Source of the DNA: Sphingobacterium sp. UBA2700
Lineage (GTDB): Bacteria; Bacteroidota; Bacteroidia; Sphingobacteriales; Sphingobacteriaceae
Assembly (NCBI GenBank): GCA_002354335.1
Contig: DELI01000025.1
Coordinates: 1 to 64,000 of the forward strand
Direction of reading: 5' to 3'
DNA length: 64,000 nt
Below, piece after piece: positions 1 to 9,700 of this stretch. Below the pieces are notes generated by a model, which was not told the DNA's origin, made no database searches, and was given only the letters and a program-made list of their open reading frames with translations. How positions within the stretch are numbered: the first letter of the stretch is position 1; each line of letters opens with the position of its first letter. The position numbers were made by a program, and so were the translations under genes.

Positions 1-7
1 TATCAGT

Positions 8-284
8 TTAGTAGTTAGTAATTAGACATAGGGTTGAATATTGGAGTGCTGTCTTGAGTACCAGGAAAGGAAGGATTTAAGGATTGACAGGATAGTTACG
101 CCATCGGTCTAACTACTAAGTACTAACTACTAAATACTATTTCTGAACCAGGAAAGGAAGGATTTAAGGATGGGCAGAATCTTACGCCATAGGTATAATT
201 ACTAAGTACAATTTCCAAAAAGAATGGCGCCTAATCGGCGCCATCCAAAAGTCTATTCTCTAAAATCTGATGTCTAAAATCTAA
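8..284. repeat. Heptad-repeat locus A (TTAGNNN / NNNCTAA arrays with conserved core)
   Basis: The spacer downstream of arginase is built almost wholly from 7-bp units. TTAG-phase units lie at 8-28. Reverse-phase arrays lie at 106-140, 192-212 and 250-284; the first two begin with GGTCTAA or GGTATAA. Between arrays is a core containing GGAAGGATTTAAGGAT (69-84 and 156-171) followed by a variant of CAGGAT and ACGCCAT. The last array runs into the arginase stop codon (281-283). The same core and array design recurs at 40803-41174. No coding frame explains it. Confidence 0.85.
214..244 (-). terminator. Probable terminator of the arginase operon
   Basis: A perfect inverted repeat, ATGGCGCC at 224-231 and GGCGCCAT at 237-244 with a 5-nt loop, is followed on the minus strand by a T-rich run. 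It lies about 40 bases beyond the arginase stop codon, between two heptad arrays. Confidence 0.6.
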
Positions 285-1225
285 ACCCCAAACGTTTTCT
301 CTAAAATATCGAAGGCTATTTCTGCCATCTTGTTTCCTTGCTTATCCAAGAGTGGATTAACCTCGACGATTTCAAAACATTTTACGCGTTCATCTTTCAT
401 CAGATCAATAATAATTTCTTGGACCTCGCTGGGAAGAAATCCTTTTGGAACGGGTGTTCCGGTTCCTTCGGATACCAGGTCGCTGTCCATGCTGTCGACG
501 TCGAAGGAAAGGTAAAGAATGTCGCAGTCTGCAAGTCTGTCCTTGCATTCTTGGATGCATGCAGGAATTCCTTTTCTCCTGACTTCCTCTACTTTGTAGT
601 TTCTGATCCCTAGTTTTTCGATGAGTTGATCTTCCTCAACCTCTGTATCGCGAACGCCAAAATAAACAATATGTTCTTTCGCTACGCGCGTACCATGGTC
701 GCTCATCGCCTTCAGTTTATTCCAGTAAGCTTGTGTTTCCGGATTGATATCGTTCTTTTGAGCGGAGGTATTATCAATTCCCAAGATTGCAGCGATAGGC
801 ATGCCGTGCATATTTCCGGATGGAGTGGTGTAGGGTGAATGTATATCCGCATGTGCGTCGATCCATATAATCCCTAATTTCTTGTCGGGGAATTTTGCAC
901 GAATACCGGCCACCGTTCCAATCGCTGAGGAGTGATCTCCCGAGAAAACCAAGGGGAAGTTCGCCTTCATCAAACTGTTCTCGACAATGGAACAAAGATC
1001 TTTACACTGTTGATAGATCTGTTTGATGTGCTTAGCACAGGTATTCCCTTCGATTTCGTAAACCGACTCGTTTCGCGTCGGCACGTCGATAAATGGGTGT
1101 TTTTTGAAAAAGAAGCTCCCCTTATTGATTGCTGCAATTTCCATTGCATCAATCCCCAAGTCGGCACCGCGTGTGCCAGCACCGATATCCGACCTGTTCT
1201 TGATCAGTTCAATTGGTCTTTCCAT
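281..1225 (-). CDS. rocF: Arginase / ureohydrolase family
   Basis: This manganese-dependent hydrolase converts L-arginine to ornithine and urea. Of 314 residues, the metal-ligand motifs are all visible: GDHSS at about 96-100, DAHADIH at 123-129, SFDVDSMD at 240-247 and EVNP near 288. Those are the ureohydrolase signatures, and the downstream ornithine aminotransferase neighbour makes arginase the likeliest member. I chose the ATG at 1225 because it comes just after the stop of the upstream gene (TAA at 1229-1227); a TTG at 1237 would give four extra residues inside that gene. The near-contact implies translational coupling. Agmatinase or formiminoglutamase is a less likely alternative. Confidence 0.9.
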   Translation of the reverse strand: MERPIELIKNRSDIGAGTRGADLGIDAMEIAAINKGSFFFKKHPFIDVPTRNESVYEIEGNTCAKHIKQIYQQCKDLCSIVENSLMKANFPLVFSGDHSSAIGTVAGIRAKFPDKKLGIIWIDAHADIHSPYTTPSGNMHGMPIAAILGIDNTSAQKNDINPETQAYWNKLKAMSDHGTRVAKEHIVYFGVRDTEVEEDQLIEKLGIRNYKVEEVRRKGIPACIQECKDRLADCDILYLSFDVDSMDSDLVSEGTGTPVPKGFLPSEVQEIIIDLMKDERVKCFEIVEVNPLLDKQGNKMAEIAFDILEKTFGV

Positions 1226-1226
1226 G

Positions 1227-2489
1227 TTACGATGCAAAGTTAACTAAAGACTTTTCGATAATGTGAAGACATTCCTCGATTTCCTCTTTGCTAATGACCA
1301 ATGGGGGAGCTAAGCGTATTTTATTTCCGTGTGTAGGTTTGGCTAGAAGGCCGTTTTCTTTAAACGCCAAGCAAATGTTCCAAGCAGTGTCATCGTCTTC
1401 AGCTGCGTCGATTACAATGGCGGTCAGCAATCCCTTTCCGCGTACGGTAGTGATGAGTTTGCAACGGGTCGCGATATCCGTTAATCCCGCTCTAAACAAT
1501 TCGCCCATTTCTTCGGCACGTTTGGCAAGGTCTTCATCGATTACTGTTTTAACAGCTTCTAAGGCGACTGCACAGGCAAGCGGGTTGCCGCCATAAGTCG
1601 AACCATGTTCTCCGGGCTTAATGGTCAACATCACCTCGTCATTTGCTAACACGGCAGACACAGGCAATACGCCTCCAGATAAAGCCTTGCCCAGAATGAT
1701 AACATCCGGTTTACTCTTTGAATTCGCATCGCCTATATCGTAAGAGGCGAGCATGCTTCCTGTACGGGCAATTCCGGTTTGGATTTCATCTGCGATGAAA
1801 AGAACGTTATACTGGGTACATAAAGCTCTAACTTGCGCTAAGTAGTCCGCACGAGGTACAATGATTCCGGCTTCGCCCTGAATAGGTTCCACAATAAAAC
1901 CTGCAATAAGTGGGTCCGATTTCAACAAGCTTTCGAAGGCTTCGATATCGTCGTATGGAACCTGAACGATTCCCTCTAAGAAGGGGCCAAAGTTGGTTGT
2001 GGCGGTCGTATCATTCGAAGCGGAAATTACCGATAGCGTTCTACCATGGAAATTATCTTTGGCGAATACAATCTTTGCGCTGTTCTCAGGAAGACCCTTT
2101 ACTTGGTATGCCCATTTTCTACATAATTTCATCGCCGTCTCGACTGCTTCCACGCCGGAATTCATCATCAATGCTTTGTCAAAACCGAATAATGTGCAAA
2201 GGAACTCTTCCAGTTCGCCGAGCTTGTTGTTGTAAAACGCGCGAGAGGTAAGCGTTAGTTTTTCTGCTTGTGTTTTTAGCGCATTAATAATACGGGGATG
2301 ACAATGTCCTTGATTGACGGCAGAATATGCAGAAAGAAAGTCATAATATCTTTTGCCTTCAACGTCCCATACAAATACCCCTTCACCTTTTTCTAGTACG
2401 ACAGGCAGTGGATGGTAGTTATGTGCACCGTACTTATCTTCTAAGTCAATAAAGTGCTGAGCGTTGAGATTTTTACTTGAGATATTCAT
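1227..2489 (-). CDS. rocD: Ornithine aminotransferase
   Basis: This is a PLP-dependent class III aminotransferase of 420 residues, close to the usual size. It would move the delta-amino group of ornithine to 2-oxoglutarate, giving glutamate semialdehyde. Visible motifs are [11 protein letters not shown] (about 109), FHGRT (148), DEIQTG (234-239) and the PLP lysine in LGKALSGG (K268). Pairing with arginase directly downstream gives the arginine to ornithine to glutamate semialdehyde route. It is divergent from an Lrp/AsnC regulator, the usual arrangement for local control by amino acids. A perfect TAATTTTG -7 element lies 31 bases upstream of the ATG. Confidence 0.93.
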   Translation of the reverse strand: MNISSKNLNAQHFIDLEDKYGAHNYHPLPVVLEKGEGVFVWDVEGKRYYDFLSAYSAVNQGHCHPRIINALKTQAEKLTLTSRAFYNNKLGELEEFLCTLFGFDKALMMNSGVEAVETAMKLCRKWAYQVKGLPENSAKIVFAKDNFHGRTLSVISASNDTTATTNFGPFLEGIVQVPYDDIEAFESLLKSDPLIAGFIVEPIQGEAGIIVPRADYLAQVRALCTQYNVLFIADEIQTGIARTGSMLASYDIGDANSKSKPDVIILGKALSGGVLPVSAVLANDEVMLTIKPGEHGSTYGGNPLACAVALEAVKTVIDEDLAKRAEEMGELFRAGLTDIATRCKLITTVRGKGLLTAIVIDAAEDDDTAWNICLAFKENGLLAKPTHGNKIRLAPPLVISKEEIEECLHIIEKSLVNFAS

Positions 2490-2519
2490 AATTGTTATTT
2501 TTTACGTAGGTTCGAAAAT

Positions 2520-2550
2520 CAAAATTAAGTTATTTTTATTCAAAAACAAT
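2520..2550 (-). promoter_or_regulatory. Promoter of rocD-rocF
   Basis: On the minus strand, ATTG (2550-2547), 19 bases, then TAATTTTG (2527-2520) matches the Bacteroidota -33/-7 pattern TTG...TAnnTTTG. On the other strand TATTTTTG at 2582-2589 could serve the regulator gene, but no well-spaced -33 box was seen. The 125-bp divergent spacer is the natural place for the Lrp-type regulator to bind. Confidence 0.6.
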
Positions 2551-2614
2551 ATTTTTGTATGTAATTTGACTCTATTGTTTGTATTTTTGAGTTAAATTAA
2601 CATCAACATAGACC

Positions 2615-3076
2615 ATGAACAACATAAATAAACCAGATGATTTCGATGTAAATATCTTGAAGGTTTTGGAGCGTGATGGTCGCATTGCGTACTCCGCTAT
2701 TGCGACAGAATTAGGCGTTTCGAATACGATGATTCATCAAAGAATCAATAGATTGACCGAACAAGGAATCTTGGAAGGTGTAAGACCGGTGCTGAATGAA
2801 AAGGCTCTAGGCTATGATTGGGGCGCCTTTACGGGAATAAGCCTGGAAAAAGATGGTGATTCGAAGCGGGTTATTGAAGAACTTCAGAAAATTCCCGAGG
2901 TCACAGAATGCTACTATATCACCGGGAATTATACCCTATATATTAAGCTCATCGCTAAAAATCACGAGCATATGCGCCAGTTGCTATATGAAAAAATCGA
3001 TAATATACCTGGCATTGCGAAGACAGATTCTATTATCGAATTGGGCTGTGCATTTAAGCGTAATGTTATTCTTTAA
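2615..3076 (+). CDS. Lrp/AsnC family transcriptional regulator
   Basis: A 153-residue protein with the Lrp layout. It has an N-terminal winged helix (DVNILKVLERDGRIAYSAIA, then GVSNTMIHQRINRLTEQGIL) and a C-terminal RAM/AsnC ligand domain (VTECYYITGNYTLYIKLIAK). Length is typical. It is transcribed away from rocD with 125 bp between the start codons, so the inferred role is control of arginine/ornithine catabolism and of itself. The effector cannot be read from the sequence. Confidence 0.9.
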   Translation: MNNINKPDDFDVNILKVLERDGRIAYSAIATELGVSNTMIHQRINRLTEQGILEGVRPVLNEKALGYDWGAFTGISLEKDGDSKRVIEELQKIPEVTECYYITGNYTLYIKLIAKNHEHMRQLLYEKIDNIPGIAKTDSIIELGCAFKRNVIL

Positions 3077-3114
3077 GCTTTTACTATCCTAATATTTGCT
3101 TAACATTAGTCGTT

Positions 3115-3687
3115 TTATTGCGTGGGTTGATAACCTTTGTCTAAGATTTGTCCGAATCCGCTAAACACGGCATTGCTGAAATTGACAAGATGCTGGTAGT
3201 CTGCAGTATCCGGAACATCATTGAGTAAATTTTTAAATTGCTGCCAATGATTCATAAAGTCAGCCTGATCGCCTTTGAAAAAGTTAAGGCCGCGTTGCAT
3301 GCCTTTTTTCTCAAGCATTTTAGCAATGTAAGGGCCGCCCAGCGACGAGCCTTCTAATACATACAGTGCTACCAGCGCTTCTGCATAGTTGCGGGGAACT
3401 GGCATGTTGTTATCGCTCGCTTTGCTAAAGGCTTGTTCTATCTGTAATTCCTTAAAGTCTTGCAGGATCGTCGCGGATCTTTTGTTGCAAAGCTTCTGGG
3501 CAGTTTCGTTCGCTTCAAGAAACGGAAAGCTTAATTCCTCTACTCCTTGATAAAACGTATAGAATTTTTCTAATAATACAGCGTAATCTTCCTCGCTGTT
3601 GATATTTTTTATTTGATCGATAACAAGCTTTTCTACTTGTTTATGTGAATTTAAAGTCTCCGCTTTGAGTTGTTCAGAAAGGCTCAT
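3115..3687 (-). CDS. bphO: Heme oxygenase (biliverdin-producing)
   Basis: A 190-residue all-helical heme-oxygenase-like protein. The proximal histidine is in SHKQVEKL near residue 14, and the distal helix motif is LYVLEGSSLGG near residue 110. It cleaves heme to biliverdin, iron and CO. It lies 26 bp downstream of a bacteriophytochrome on the same strand, so its likely job is to supply biliverdin chromophore rather than to scavenge iron. Bacterial phytochromes are often paired with bphO. Electron donor unknown. Confidence 0.9.
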   Translation of the reverse strand: MSLSEQLKAETLNSHKQVEKLVIDQIKNINSEEDYAVLLEKFYTFYQGVEELSFPFLEANETAQKLCNKRSATILQDFKELQIEQAFSKASDNNMPVPRNYAEALVALYVLEGSSLGGPYIAKMLEKKGMQRGLNFFKGDQADFMNHWQQFKNLLNDVPDTADYQHLVNFSNAVFSGFGQILDKGYQPTQ

Positions 3688-3713
3688 TATGTTTTGTTTT
3701 CGATATGTAATGT

Positions 3714-5912
3714 CTAGTGATTTGGGAAATAGAGATACACTTCCGTACCGACGCCTACGTTACTTTGAATGGAAATCTTGATGCCTAATTTATCGACGAT
3801 TCGCTTCACGATCGCCATACCTACTCCAGAACCGTCAAATCCTGCTGAATTTGACATGCGCTTAAAGATTTCATAGATCGAGTCCAGTTCTTCTTTTTCC
3901 ATTCCGATACCATTGTCTGTAATGATGTACATTACGCCGTTATTTTCTACGTAGGATTGGATTTCTACGTGCGGCTGTTCCGATTTTGCAGAATACTTGA
4001 TCGCATTGCCGATAATATTGAGAAAAAGCTGATAGATCAAGGTCTTTTCACCATAAACAGGTAACAAGTTTTTACAGAAAACGGTCGTTCTTTCGGTTGA
4101 AAAACGATCTTTGCTATGCGTGACGATCTCATCTATAAACTTATCTGTGTTGATGAGTTCCGGTTCATAATTAAAGACATTTGCTTTCGTGAATTCATGA
4201 ATCTTATCCAACATGTTGACAATAGTTTCCACACCTTCAAGAATGTTGGTTGTCATGCGTTTTCTCATTTGATCAGGCACATTATCCTTACTGCGTAGGA
4301 ACTCGCCGGAGAGTTTTATTGCCGATAGCGGATTTTTTAAGTCATGACTAATCGTGTAGGAATAAGTGTCTAAAGCATTATTCATTTCGATCAGTTGCTC
4401 ATTCAGGTTTGATATTTCCGATGCCTTTTTTAGTAGCGTTTCTTGTAACAGATCTCGCAAGCGTTGGATGAAATAGGACTCGCGAAAGGTCCATTTTGCA
4501 GAGGTACCTTTTACTTGTTCCATCCAAACATCGAATGAGGTTCGAGGTGAAGGGACAGTACTGTTTGATTTTTCGTCAAAGCTATAATTCTTTTCTGGCT
4601 TTCCTGCCCATTTCTTTATGGTTTCAATTTCCTGCCTAAACCAGATAAGTTGAAACCCGGCCGGCCCTATGATAGGTAGGTAGGCAATCCCCGGAAAATC
4701 TTTAAAGCTAATATCTACACCGGCTAGTGAATCAGCATGATGATGATTGGATAGATATAGACTCGGCCGATGCTTCCTGAGTGCTTCAACAAATTTAGCG
4801 ATTTGCAAGCGTGGCGGGGTCAGACCGTAGGTATATATATCGTTATCCTGGAGCAAAGCAAAGCCTTCGCTCTTCATAAATTCGTTCAGATCGGAGCTGT
4901 AGACTTTCAATTGTTGATAAACATTGTTCTTCAACAAGATCGTCTCCTTAATCTTGATTTCCAGGTTGAGGGCATCTTCTATATATTCCAGCCGCTCTTC
5001 ATTTTTTAAGTGCTGAAAGCGCGCTGCTGCGTAATGTGTTGCTGTTAAGGCCAGATTTCGCTGCTGCAGATCAACATGTAGCGCTTCGGGATGTTGACAG
5101 CAAACTAATCCCCATAGTTTTCCCATCACCATAATGGAGATGCTTAAGCTGGATTTGAAGCCAGCATTTTGCAAGTATTGTAGGTGGATAGGGGAGAGCG
5201 AACGAATAGCAACTTGCTGTAGGTCAAACTCTCTGTCTTCTGCTGTTTTCAATGTGGTAGGATCCGCTGTCGCATCGACGATAAATCGAAGATGATTTTT
5301 GCTGTATAGCTCGCGAGCCTGTTTAGGGATGTCGAATTCGGGATAGTTAAACCCCAAGTATCGCTCTAGTTTTTCATCAGCCACGGTTTCTGCTACAACA
5401 ATCCCGCTGCTGTCTTCATTAAATTTATAGACCATAATCCGGTCGTAGGGCAGAAGCTCGCTGACAATTCTTGAAAGTTCTTGCCACAAGGTTTCCGTGG
5501 AACGCGATAGCGTATTTAGATGACTATTAAAGGATAGGTTTTGAGCGGATTTATAGTTGGGCTTGAGCTCGAATTCCAAATGAAAAAGATTATCCACGCC
5601 ATATAGAGAGATATAAAATGCGGTCTCGCCTAATACTATTTCTTCTGAGAATCGAAGGGTGTTCTGTTTCTCAATAAGCTTTAGTGCACTATCCAACTGT
5701 AGATTTAACTCCTGCCATTCATCAACAATGACGTCGGGTACTCTTTTGCCGACGATTTCAGTGGTCTTATAAACGCATAGGGCGGTCGCCGGGATGTCGC
5801 TATGAGCCAAGATACGCTGTTCTTGATCAATAATGACTAAAAAACCGATAGGCTGAATAAGTCCAAGAAGATGAATTTTCTCATCCTCGCATTTTTTGGC
5901 ATCAATAATCAT
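3714..5912 (-). CDS. bphP: Bacteriophytochrome sensor histidine kinase
   Basis: A red/far-red photoreceptor kinase of 732 residues with the order PAS-GAF-PHY-HisKA-HATPase. C8 lies before IHLLGLIQPIG with the spacing of the biliverdin-binding cysteine in bacteriophytochromes. The GAF domain has PEFDIPKQAR (191-200, matching the PASDIP motif) and the chromophore-pocket H243. The PHY tongue has PRTSFDVW near 453. The kinase has SHDLKNP (H near 523), an N-box with NIIGNAIKYS, DNGIGM and GSGVGMAIVKRI. No response-regulator domain is fused and none is adjacent, so the output partner is elsewhere. It is the first gene of a two-gene unit with heme oxygenase. Confidence 0.94.
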   Translation of the reverse strand: MIIDAKKCEDEKIHLLGLIQPIGFLVIIDQEQRILAHSDIPATALCVYKTTEIVGKRVPDVIVDEWQELNLQLDSALKLIEKQNTLRFSEEIVLGETAFYISLYGVDNLFHLEFELKPNYKSAQNLSFNSHLNTLSRSTETLWQELSRIVSELLPYDRIMVYKFNEDSSGIVVAETVADEKLERYLGFNYPEFDIPKQARELYSKNHLRFIVDATADPTTLKTAEDREFDLQQVAIRSLSPIHLQYLQNAGFKSSLSISIMVMGKLWGLVCCQHPEALHVDLQQRNLALTATHYAAARFQHLKNEERLEYIEDALNLEIKIKETILLKNNVYQQLKVYSSDLNEFMKSEGFALLQDNDIYTYGLTPPRLQIAKFVEALRKHRPSLYLSNHHHADSLAGVDISFKDFPGIAYLPIIGPAGFQLIWFRQEIETIKKWAGKPEKNYSFDEKSNSTVPSPRTSFDVWMEQVKGTSAKWTFRESYFIQRLRDLLQETLLKKASEISNLNEQLIEMNNALDTYSYTISHDLKNPLSAIKLSGEFLRSKDNVPDQMRKRMTTNILEGVETIVNMLDKIHEFTKANVFNYEPELINTDKFIDEIVTHSKDRFSTERTTVFCKNLLPVYGEKTLIYQLFLNIIGNAIKYSAKSEQPHVEIQSYVENNGVMYIITDNGIGMEKEELDSIYEIFKRMSNSAGFDGSGVGMAIVKRIVDKLGIKISIQSNVGVGTEVYLYFPNH

Positions 5913-6174
5913 GTCGTACGAACGTTAGAAGAAATAGTTAATAGATTTAAATTCCTAAATAAATGGTGTGTAAGCATTAATTAGAAATTATCCGACAAGA
6001 TAGGCAAAAATTTCAGATTATACGTATTTTATATATTGTCGCGAAAACGTTGCAGAAGTTTTGGAAATTTCAGTTTAGGTGAGCATATAATTTGGCATAA
6101 GGTTTTTATTTTGACTTGATATAAATTGTTTTCTGTTTTAAACAATGTGTTTTATAATTCTTAAATTTGAGTTA

Positions 6175-6570
6175 ATGAGAAAAATGCTTTCCATATTTTT
6201 TTTATCACTATACGTGTTTTCAACGACGGAATTGTTTCAGTTGTTGAAACTACCTGTACTGATCGAACATTATTTGGAACATAAAGCACTTGACGGTACG
6301 CTTAGTATTTCAGAATTTATGACAATTCATTATGCGGAGGATCACTTAGCCAACCATCCCCATGATGATGATTATGATCAGGACAAGAGATTGCCATTCA
6401 TGGCCACTTCTTTAACATTAAACTTTGTTTTTGTTTCACCTACCATATACTTCCTCGAGTCAATAAAAGTCGATCAGGAGATTCCTGATATCAAAATACC
6501 TTATCAAAACGATCGATTAGCCGTTTCAACTTTCCTATCTACCATTTGGCAGCCGCCAAGAATTAGTTAA
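6175..6570 (+). CDS. Small exported protein of the czc locus, function unknown
   Basis: A 131-residue protein with an N-terminal hydrophobic signal and an acidic/His stretch (HYAEDHLANHPHDDDYDQD). Proteins with this HY...HDDD...LPF pattern are common just upstream of CzcA/CusA genes in Bacteroidota, but I know of no assigned role; metal sensing or binding is inference. A TAAATTTG -7 element at 6162-6169 lies inside the longer frame that begins at 6145. I therefore prefer the ATG at 6175, or 6184, which would leave almost no 5' leader. Confidence 0.7.
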   Translation: MRKMLSIFFLSLYVFSTTELFQLLKLPVLIEHYLEHKALDGTLSISEFMTIHYAEDHLANHPHDDDYDQDKRLPFMATSLTLNFVFVSPTIYFLESIKVDQEIPDIKIPYQNDRLAVSTFLSTIWQPPRIS

Positions 6571-6749
6571 ACTTTTTATAGCCCAGTACATGCTTTTGGA
6601 GTAGCGACCGTTGTGGTTAGGGCATTGCTGTGGATTTATTTTAATGAACAGTCTGTTTTTTACGGGCTTTCAAAAACTTTCTTGCTATTGCAGTCTCCAT
6701 GCTTACTTGAAAGTTGCTTCTAATAAAAGGGTTAATTAAATAATCAGTT

Positions 6750-9700
6750 ATGCTTACAAAGATTATTGAGTTCTCCATACGGAATAAACTCATCATAGCA
6801 TTATTGGTTTTTGGGCTCATTGGAGTCGGTGCTTATCAGGTAACCAAGTTGCCTATAGACGCCGTTCCTGATATTACCAATAACCAAGTGCAAGTTATTA
6901 CAGTTGCGCCGTCTTTCGGTGCATCTGATATTGAACGTCTCATCACATTTCCTATTGAGCAGGCGAACAGCAATATTGCGGGCCGAAAAGAGATTCGCAG
7001 TTTTTCCAGGTTCGGTCTATCCTTGGTTACTATTGTATTTGAAGATGATGTGGATATCTACTGGGCGCGACAGCAAGTTGCTGAGCGTCTGCAGCAGGTA
7101 CAACAGGAAATACCGCAAGGTATAGGAACGCCGGAGTTGGGGCCTATCTCTACGGGATTAGGCGAGATTTTTCAGTATGTGGTTCGTCCGAAGGAGGGCT
7201 ATGAACAGAAATATGATGTGACTGAGCTTCGAACCATCCAAGATTGGATTATCCGTCGGCAGCTGCTTTCAGTGAAGGGTGTTGCTGAGGTGAGCAGTTT
7301 TGGCGGTAAGTTGAAGCAATACGAGATTGCGGTCAATACGGACAAATTAAATGCATTCGGTATTAGCATCAATGATGTATTTAATGCGGTAAATGATAAT
7401 AATCAGAATACTGGCGGCGCCTATATTGAAAAAGGACCTACGGTGCTCTATATCCGAAGTGAGGGCTTGGTGGCTTCAGTTTCGGATATCGAGCAGATTG
7501 CTATCCGTCGTTTGGGTCAAAATCCGCTTTTTCTTCGAGATGTAGCCGAAGTGAAAATCGGGCATGCCACGCGCTATGGAGCGATGACTTACAACGATAT
7601 GGGCGAAGTGTCTGGTGCTGTGGTTATGATGCTTAAAGGGGCGAACAGCAGTGAGGTCATCGCTGCGGTAAAGGCAAAGGTTGCTGAGATTCAAAAAACG
7701 CTACACGAGGGGGTTGTTCTTGAGCCTTTTCTTGATCGCACCAAGATGGTAGACAATGCGATCAGCACGGTAGAGACGAACCTTTTAGAAGGGGCGTTAA
7801 TTGTTGTTTTCGTGCTGGTAATCTTCCTTGGAAATTTACGAGCCGGCTTATTGGTTGCTTCCGTTATTCCGCTGGCGATGCTTTTCGCCATTTGTATGAT
7901 GAACCTTTTTGGGGTGAGTGGAAATTTGATGAGTTTGGGGGCATTGGACTTTGGGTTGATCATAGACGGAGCCGTTATTATTGTCGAGGCAGTTATGCAT
8001 CAACTAACGCTGCATCCGAAGTATCGTAATATGCTTAAGATTCCTGGAAAGGAAATGGATGCTGTCGTAAGTGAATCGGCAGGAAGAATGATGAATAGTG
8101 CGGTTTTTGGGCAATTAATCATTCTAATTGTTTATCTCCCTATTTTAACGCTTCAGGGTATTGAGGGTAAGATGTTCAAGCCAATGGCCGAGACCGTGGC
8201 ATTTGCATTATTTGGCGCCTTCCTACTTTCGCTTACCTACATACCGATGATGAGTGTTATTCTTTTGCGCAAGCGCAGTCTGAAGCCTTCCTTTTCGGAT
8301 CGGATGATGAAGAAACTCGAAGGCATTTACTTAAAGAGCTTGTTGAAAGTGTTGAGATTTCCAAAGACAGTTTTCACAATCGTTACGGTGTTATTTATCG
8401 CTGCCTTGTTCATACTGAGTCGGATGGGAGGGGAGTTTATTCCTTCGCTAGAAGAAGGAGACTTTGCTGTCGATACGCGTGTGCTACCTGGCAGTAATCT
8501 GCAGACTACGGTTGAAAGCACGCAGAAGGCCTCGCATATCCTACTTACTCGATTTCCTGAAGTCGAAAAAGTGGTTACCAAAATTGGTAGTGGAGAGGTT
8601 CCTACAGACCCTATGCCCATGGAAGCATCGGACATGATGGTTATTTTGAAGGATAAAAAGGATTGGATTTCAGCAAAGACTTTTCCTGCCCTTGCCGAGA
8701 AGATGTCTACCGCATTAGCCGATGTGCCCGGTATTACCGTTGGTTTTCAATATCCCGTACAGATGCGTTTCAACGAGTTGATGACCGGGGCGCGTCAGGA
8801 TGTAGTACTCAAGATTTTTGGTGAAGACTTTGAAATATTAACAGAGCAGGCGATGCAGGTTGGTAAGTTGGTGGAGAGCGTAGCGGGGACACAGAATTTA
8901 TATATCGAGCCGATTGCAGGTTTATCGCAGGTGGTGGTAAAATATAACCGTCCGCTCATTGCGCAGTATGGTTTATCAATCTCAGAGGTGAATCGAGTGG
9001 TCAACGCGGCATTTGCCGGGCAACAAGCCGGGATGCTGTTCGAAGGGGAGAAGCGCTTTGATATGGTGGTTCGTCTGGATGCTGCGCATCGTATGAACTT
9101 GAATCAGATTCGGCAGCTGTTGATTCCTACGGCTACAGGAGTCCAAATTCCATTGTCCCAATTGGCAAACGTCGATATCGTGGAAGGTCCGAATCAGATT
9201 CAGCGGGAGAATGCCCAGCGTCGTATCGTTATTGGCTTTAATATTAGTGGTCGCGATGTGCAAAGTATTGTGGAAGAGTTGAAAACAAAGGTGGAGCAGC
9301 ATATCAAACTTCCCCCGGGTTATACCATAACGTACGGAGGGTCATTCGAGAATTTAAACCATGCGAAGCAACGCTTGATGATCGCGGTTCCTGTAGCCTT
9401 AGCCTTGATCTTTATCCTGTTATTTCTGGCATTTAAATCGATTAGAGAAAGTATACTCATCTATACGGCTATTCCTTTATCGATTATTGGAGGTGTCTTT
9501 CTATTGGCCCTTCGGGGGATGCCATTTAGCATTAGCGCAGGCATAGGTTTCATTGCGTTATTTGGTGTTGCAGTATTGAATGGAATTGTATTGATCTCAG
9601 AATTTAATCGACTTCGAAAACAGGGATTAAAGAATATCGTTCGCATTGTCATTGATGGCGGAGAAAGTCGTCTGCGACCTGTGTTGATGACCGCATTTGT

